DNA of 64,000 nucleotides. It comes from JACVRM01 sp963755085 (GTDB lineage: Bacteria; Actinomycetota; Thermoleophilia; Gaiellales; Gaiellaceae). Under the pieces are notes generated by a model. It was not told where the DNA came from, ran no database searches, and saw nothing but the letters and a program-made list of their open reading frames with translations. Of this stretch, positions 61,045 through 64,000 are shown piece by piece. A program made the position numbers and the translations under genes. The stretch is from assembly GCA_963755085.1 (NCBI GenBank), contig CAVWIN010000020.1:1-64000 (forward strand), given 5' to 3'. The first letter of the stretch is position 1; each line of letters begins with the position of its first letter.

Positions 61045-62103
61045 GTGATCGTCGCCCACCTTGACCTCGACGCGTTCTTCGCGGCCGTCGAGGAGCTCGA
61101 AGATCCGGGCCTGCGCGAGGTTCCGCTCGTCGTCGGCGGCGACCCGGACGGCCGCGGTGTGGTCGCCACCGCGAACTACGTCGCGCGCGGGTTCGGGATC
61201 CGCTCAGCGATGTCGTGCGCCGAGGCTCGCCGTCGCTGCCCCCACGTCGTGTTCGTGCGGCCGCGGAAGAGCCTCTACTCCGAGTACTCGCGAGCCGTCT
61301 GGTCGGCGATCCGCGACGTCGTCCCGGTCGTCGAGCGCACCGGCCTCGACGAGGGCTACCTCGAGCTCGACGGCGTCGCGCGTGACATGGCGCAGGCGCG
61401 CGCCGTGGCCGAGGCCGTCCAGGCGGCCGTGCTCGGCACGACGAGCCTGAGCGCCTCGCTCGGTGTCTCGACCTCCAAGGTGGTCGCGAAGGTGGCGAGC
61501 GACCGGCGCAAGCCGCGTGGGCTGCTCGTCGTCCCGGCCGGCCGCGAGGCCGCATTCCTCGCCCCGTTCGACGTCCGGCTGCTCCCGGGGGTCGGGCCGC
61601 GGGCGGAGGAGCGCCTGCGCGCGGCCGGCGTGACGACCATCGGCGCGCTGGCGGCGCTCGATGACGCCGCCCTCCGGCGGCTCACCCCCGGGAAGATCGG
61701 TGCGCTCCTGCGCGACCGCGCACGGGGCGTCGACCTGCGCCGTGTCGAGCCGGCGAGCACGGCCCAGAACCCGTCGATCTCGAGCGAGGAGACGTTCGAG
61801 CGCGACCTGATCGACCGCGAGCGTCTCCACGACGAGGTCCGTCGCATGGCCGGCCACGTCACCGGGTACCTGCAGCGTTCCGGCGAGACCGCGCGCACGA
61901 TCACGACCAAGCTGCGCTACGCCGACTTCTCGATCCGCACGCGCTCGACCTCGCTGCCGGTCGGCACGGACGACGAGGAGCGGATCGGCGAGCTCGCCTG
62001 CGCGCTGCTCGACCGCGCGCTCGCCGACCGGCCGGGCGCGCTGCGCCTCGTCGGCGTCGGCGTTTCCGGTCTCGAGCCGTTCCGCCAGCTCGCGCTGGTA
62101 TAG
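61045..62103 (+). CDS. dinB: DNA polymerase IV (Y-family)
   Basis: A 352-residue translesion polymerase. The catalytic palm has VAHLDLDAFFAAVEELEDPG at the start and the second carboxylates in ERTGLDEGYLELDGVA. SLSASLGVSTSKVVAKVASD follows, and the helix-hairpin-helix region is LLPGVGPRAEERLRAAGVTT (about residue 180). The little-finger domain begins near SISSEETFERDL. There is no C-terminal clamp-binding motif that I can identify with certainty. The GTG start gives MIVAHLDLDAFF, the usual N-terminus. It copies damaged DNA with low fidelity. Confidence 0.95.
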   Translation: MIVAHLDLDAFFAAVEELEDPGLREVPLVVGGDPDGRGVVATANYVARGFGIRSAMSCAEARRRCPHVVFVRPRKSLYSEYSRAVWSAIRDVVPVVERTGLDEGYLELDGVARDMAQARAVAEAVQAAVLGTTSLSASLGVSTSKVVAKVASDRRKPRGLLVVPAGREAAFLAPFDVRLLPGVGPRAEERLRAAGVTTIGALAALDDAALRRLTPGKIGALLRDRARGVDLRRVEPASTAQNPSISSEETFERDLIDRERLHDEVRRMAGHVTGYLQRSGETARTITTKLRYADFSIRTRSTSLPVGTDDEERIGELACALLDRALADRPGALRLVGVGVSGLEPFRQLALV

Positions 62104-62110
62104 ACGCCGC

Positions 62111-62998
62111 GTGATCGTCCGCACCGTCCTCGGCGACGTCGACCCGCAGGAGCTGGGGCCCTGCGATGCGCACGAGCACCTGTTCCTGGTCACGCCGGCC
62201 CAGCCCGGCGACGAGTTCGCCGATGTCGAGAAGGCGATCGAGGAGGCGCAGACACTGGTCGCCGCCGGCGGCCGCGCGCTCGTCGACTGGACGCCGATCG
62301 GCCTGGGGCGCAACCTCGAGGGTCTCGAGCGGGTCGCGCGCGCGACCGGGCTGCACATCGTCGCCGCGACGGGCCTGCACCGGGACCCGCACTACACGCG
62401 CGAGGACCCGCTCCGCGCGGCCGGAGAAGAGGAGCTTGCCGGCCGCTTCGCGGAGGATCTCGACCGCTGCGGGATCATCAAGATCGGCGCCGGCTACCAC
62501 GCCCTCTCGCCGTTCGAGGCGAAGGCATTCGCCGCCGCCGCCATCGCCCACCAGCGCACGGGCACGCCCGTCTGCGTCCACACAGAGCACGGGACAATGG
62601 GGCTGCAGCTGGTGGAACGGCTCGAGGCCGCGGGCGTCCCGCCCGAGAGCGTCGTGCTCGCCCACCTCGACCGCAACCCGGACGCCGGCGAGCATGCCGA
62701 GACGGCCGCGACCGGCGCCTGGCTCCAGTTCGACGGGCCCGGCCGGACGAAGTACTGGCCGGACTCGACAATCCTCGCGCTCATCGCCGACCTGGCTGAG
62801 CGTGGCCACGCCGGGCGCATGCTGCTTGGCGGCGACACCGGACGCGCCTCGATGATGCGCGCCTACGGCGGGGGGCCCGGGCTCGACTACCTGTTCGCCC
62901 GGTTCAAGCCGCGGCTCGAGCACGAGCTCGGCGCCAACCTCGCCGAGCAGGTGTTCGTCCGCAACCCGGCTCGGGCGTTCGCCTTCAGTCCGAAGTAG
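62111..62998 (+). CDS. phosphotriesterase-family metallohydrolase
   Basis: A 295-residue TIM-barrel amidohydrolase of the phosphotriesterase (Php) family. Metal ligands are visible: GPCDAHEHLFLVTP (HxH), CGIIKIGAGYHAL (the bridging Lys), VCVHTEHGTMGL (His), VVLAHLDRNPDAG (His), and RMLLGGDTGRASMM (Asp). Known relatives hydrolyse lactones, phosphate esters or other carboxylic esters. The true substrate is open. It starts at a GTG seven bases after dinB, so they may be co-transcribed. The 3' end overlaps the small zinc-ribbon gene by 14 bases. Confidence 0.9.
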   Translation: MIVRTVLGDVDPQELGPCDAHEHLFLVTPAQPGDEFADVEKAIEEAQTLVAAGGRALVDWTPIGLGRNLEGLERVARATGLHIVAATGLHRDPHYTREDPLRAAGEEELAGRFAEDLDRCGIIKIGAGYHALSPFEAKAFAAAAIAHQRTGTPVCVHTEHGTMGLQLVERLEAAGVPPESVVLAHLDRNPDAGEHAETAATGAWLQFDGPGRTKYWPDSTILALIADLAERGHAGRMLLGGDTGRASMMRAYGGGPGLDYLFARFKPRLEHELGANLAEQVFVRNPARAFAFSPK

Positions 62999-63224
62999 TT
63001 GCGCGGCGCGCGACCGCGCCGGCCCGCACGATCGTCATCTCTTCCAGCGACGTGAACGGCCGCCAGGGGCCGGGCTCCCACTCGGTGCCGTGGCACATCG
63101 GGCACGCCGGCGGCCCGCGGCGGATGGCGATGCCGTAGCCGCAGCTTGCGCATACAAGGGTGATGGTGGTGGTCGCCGCTTCTCTCGGGGGTACGAGCAG
63201 AGCGCCTCCTCGGTCACCAGACAC
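62985..63224 (-). CDS. small zinc-ribbon protein (79 aa)
   Basis: A 79-residue protein with a rubredoxin-like zinc ribbon: VCASCGYGIAIRRGPPACPM, with C-x2-C and C-x2-C spaced 17 residues, followed by HGTEWEPGPWRPF. The N-terminal 22 residues are less conserved, so a start closer to LVCASCG is possible; the GTG at 63224 is the first option. Similar small ribbon proteins in actinobacteria have no known function. Confidence 0.7.
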   Translation of the reverse strand: MSGDRGGALLVPPREAATTTITLVCASCGYGIAIRRGPPACPMCHGTEWEPGPWRPFTSLEEMTIVRAGAVARRATTSD

Positions 63225-63263
63225 GGTACCGGGCGCCGCTGTGGACGAACCGTTAAGAAGGCC

Positions 63264-64000
63264 TCACCTTTCGCGAATCCGGCGCGCGCCCTCGACCATG
63301 TGCTCGAGCTTCGCGCTCGCGGCCCACCGCGCGGTCTGCGAGAGGCCACAGTCGGGACTGACCGACAGGCGTTCGGCGGGCACGTAGCGCAGGCACACGT
63401 CGATCCGCTCCTCCACGTCCTCGGGTGTCTCGATGTAGTAGCTCTTCACGTCGATGACGCCAGCACCGACGTCGTGGCGCTCGGCGATCGTCCCGAGCAG
63501 CTCGATCTCGGCGAGCTCACGGCTGGCCAGCTCGAGATGCAGCTCGTCCGCGGCCAGGTCTCCGAACGCCGGGAACATCGGCGCGTAGCGGCGCTTCGCG
63601 ACCGCGCGCCCCTTGTAGTTCCCGAAGCAGAGATGGGTGCCGAGGTAGCACCGCCCGACGACCGGCTCCACCGTTCGGTTGAAGAGATCGACGAGCCGCG
63701 CCGGATCCTCGCGCGCGGCGTACACGCTCATCGACGGCTCGTCGACGGTGAGGATCTCGCAGCCGACCTTGACGAGCGCCACGAGCTCGGCCTGCACGAT
63801 CGGCAGGAGCGCCTCGGCGACCGCCCATCGGTCGGGGTAGTCGGCGTTCGGCTCGATACGTCCGGACAGGGTGTACGGCCCGGGGACGCTCGCCTTGAGC
63901 CGAGGCCCGGGCGGCGCGAGCTCCTGGAGGCGGCGCCACTCGTCGAGGACACCGAGCCCGCGCGGGGCGGCGAGCTCTCCCGTGAGCGTGTGGCGTCCGC
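63264..64000 (-). CDS. MetE-like cobalamin-independent methyltransferase, start beyond window edge
   Basis: The C-terminal part (about 245 residues) of a UROD/MetE-like TIM-barrel methyltransferase; the start lies off the right edge. Zinc ligands of the MetE C-terminal domain are recognisable: THLCFGNYKGR (His-x-Cys) and LSVSPDCGLSQTARWAASAK (Cys). ELVALVKVGCEILTVDEPSM and GVIDVKSYYIETPEDVEERI are other matches. Such proteins transfer a methyl group to a thiol, often in methionine or methyl-folate metabolism. Because there is no full N-terminal domain visible, it may be a short single-domain relative rather than a complete MetE. Confidence 0.85.
   Translation of the reverse strand, partial: GRHTLTGELAAPRGLGVLDEWRRLQELAPPGPRLKASVPGPYTLSGRIEPNADYPDRWAVAEALLPIVQAELVALVKVGCEILTVDEPSMSVYAAREDPARLVDLFNRTVEPVVGRCYLGTHLCFGNYKGRAVAKRRYAPMFPAFGDLAADELHLELASRELAEIELLGTIAERHDVGAGVIDVKSYYIETPEDVEERIDVCLRYVPAERLSVSPDCGLSQTARWAASAKLEHMVEGARRIRER

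Overview
The window is very G+C-rich, densely packed bacterial DNA, with many GTG starts and many ATGA/GTGA/TAATG translational overlaps. The gene set points to an actinobacterium: a principal sigma factor with a short N-terminal region, a Ku protein, a VKOR-type disulfide pathway, ThyX, MMPL exporters, an F420-reductase-like NADP protein, and a Flp/Tad pilus locus with no secretin. Thermoleophilia (Gaiellales/Solirubrobacterales-like) is my best guess from overall style, not a proven placement. No rRNA, tRNA or CRISPR array was recognised.

Layout: 0-6.7 kb is a minus-strand operon (MMPL exporter, citrate synthase-like protein, phenylacetate-CoA-ligase-like enzyme, VOC dioxygenase-like protein, GST, MFS transporter) that looks like a catabolic or modification cassette. 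6.8-11.1 kb holds a small membrane protein, a second MMPL exporter, a GFA-type zinc protein, a tiny zinc ribbon and a LuxR-type regulator. 11.5-23.3 kb is mostly housekeeping: sigA, asparaginase II, an Fpg/Nei glycosylase, a phosphotransfer-kinase-like protein divergent from GTP cyclohydrolase FolE2/MptA (this pair bracketed by a ~105-bp inverted repeat), Fe/Mn SOD, a secreted cupredoxin-fold protein, an SDR, an ECF sigma/anti-sigma pair, thyX, a DUF72 protein, an ABC ATPase with a decayed permease, and a TadG-like protein.

24-34.8 kb is a Flp/Tad pilus locus: DUF192 and peptidase-like genes on the minus strand, then flp1, flp2, tadE, cpaB, tadZ, cpaF, a von Willebrand A-TadB fusion, tadC and a coiled-coil gene. 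It lies between an N-terminal and an internal IS481-type transposase fragment, and an intact IS5-family element sits at its right edge. A strong hairpin terminator separates the two pilin genes from the assembly genes.

36-54 kb carries secreted and coiled-coil proteins, Ku, a ZIP transporter, a thioredoxin, a class II aldolase-like protein, aconitase, and a stress/redox group (Usp, Pat-like acetyltransferase/acyl-CoA synthetase, LuxR HTH, FAD oxidoreductase, DsbA-like protein, VKOR, truncated haemoglobin, CBS-BON protein). 54-64 kb carries a GH25 muramidase with Ig-like repeats, purB-purC-purS-purQ, YihY, a chimeric ECF sigma fragment, dinB, a phosphotriesterase-family hydrolase, a zinc ribbon and a MetE-like methyltransferase cut by the right edge.

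A caution for anyone using these coordinates: 13 otherwise normal genes or remnants contain frame breaks (19 in total), all of the same sign, and each is repaired by restoring one GC/CG dinucleotide, nearly always in a GCGC-like context. I treat these as probable consensus errors and annotate the joined genes; see the first finding.
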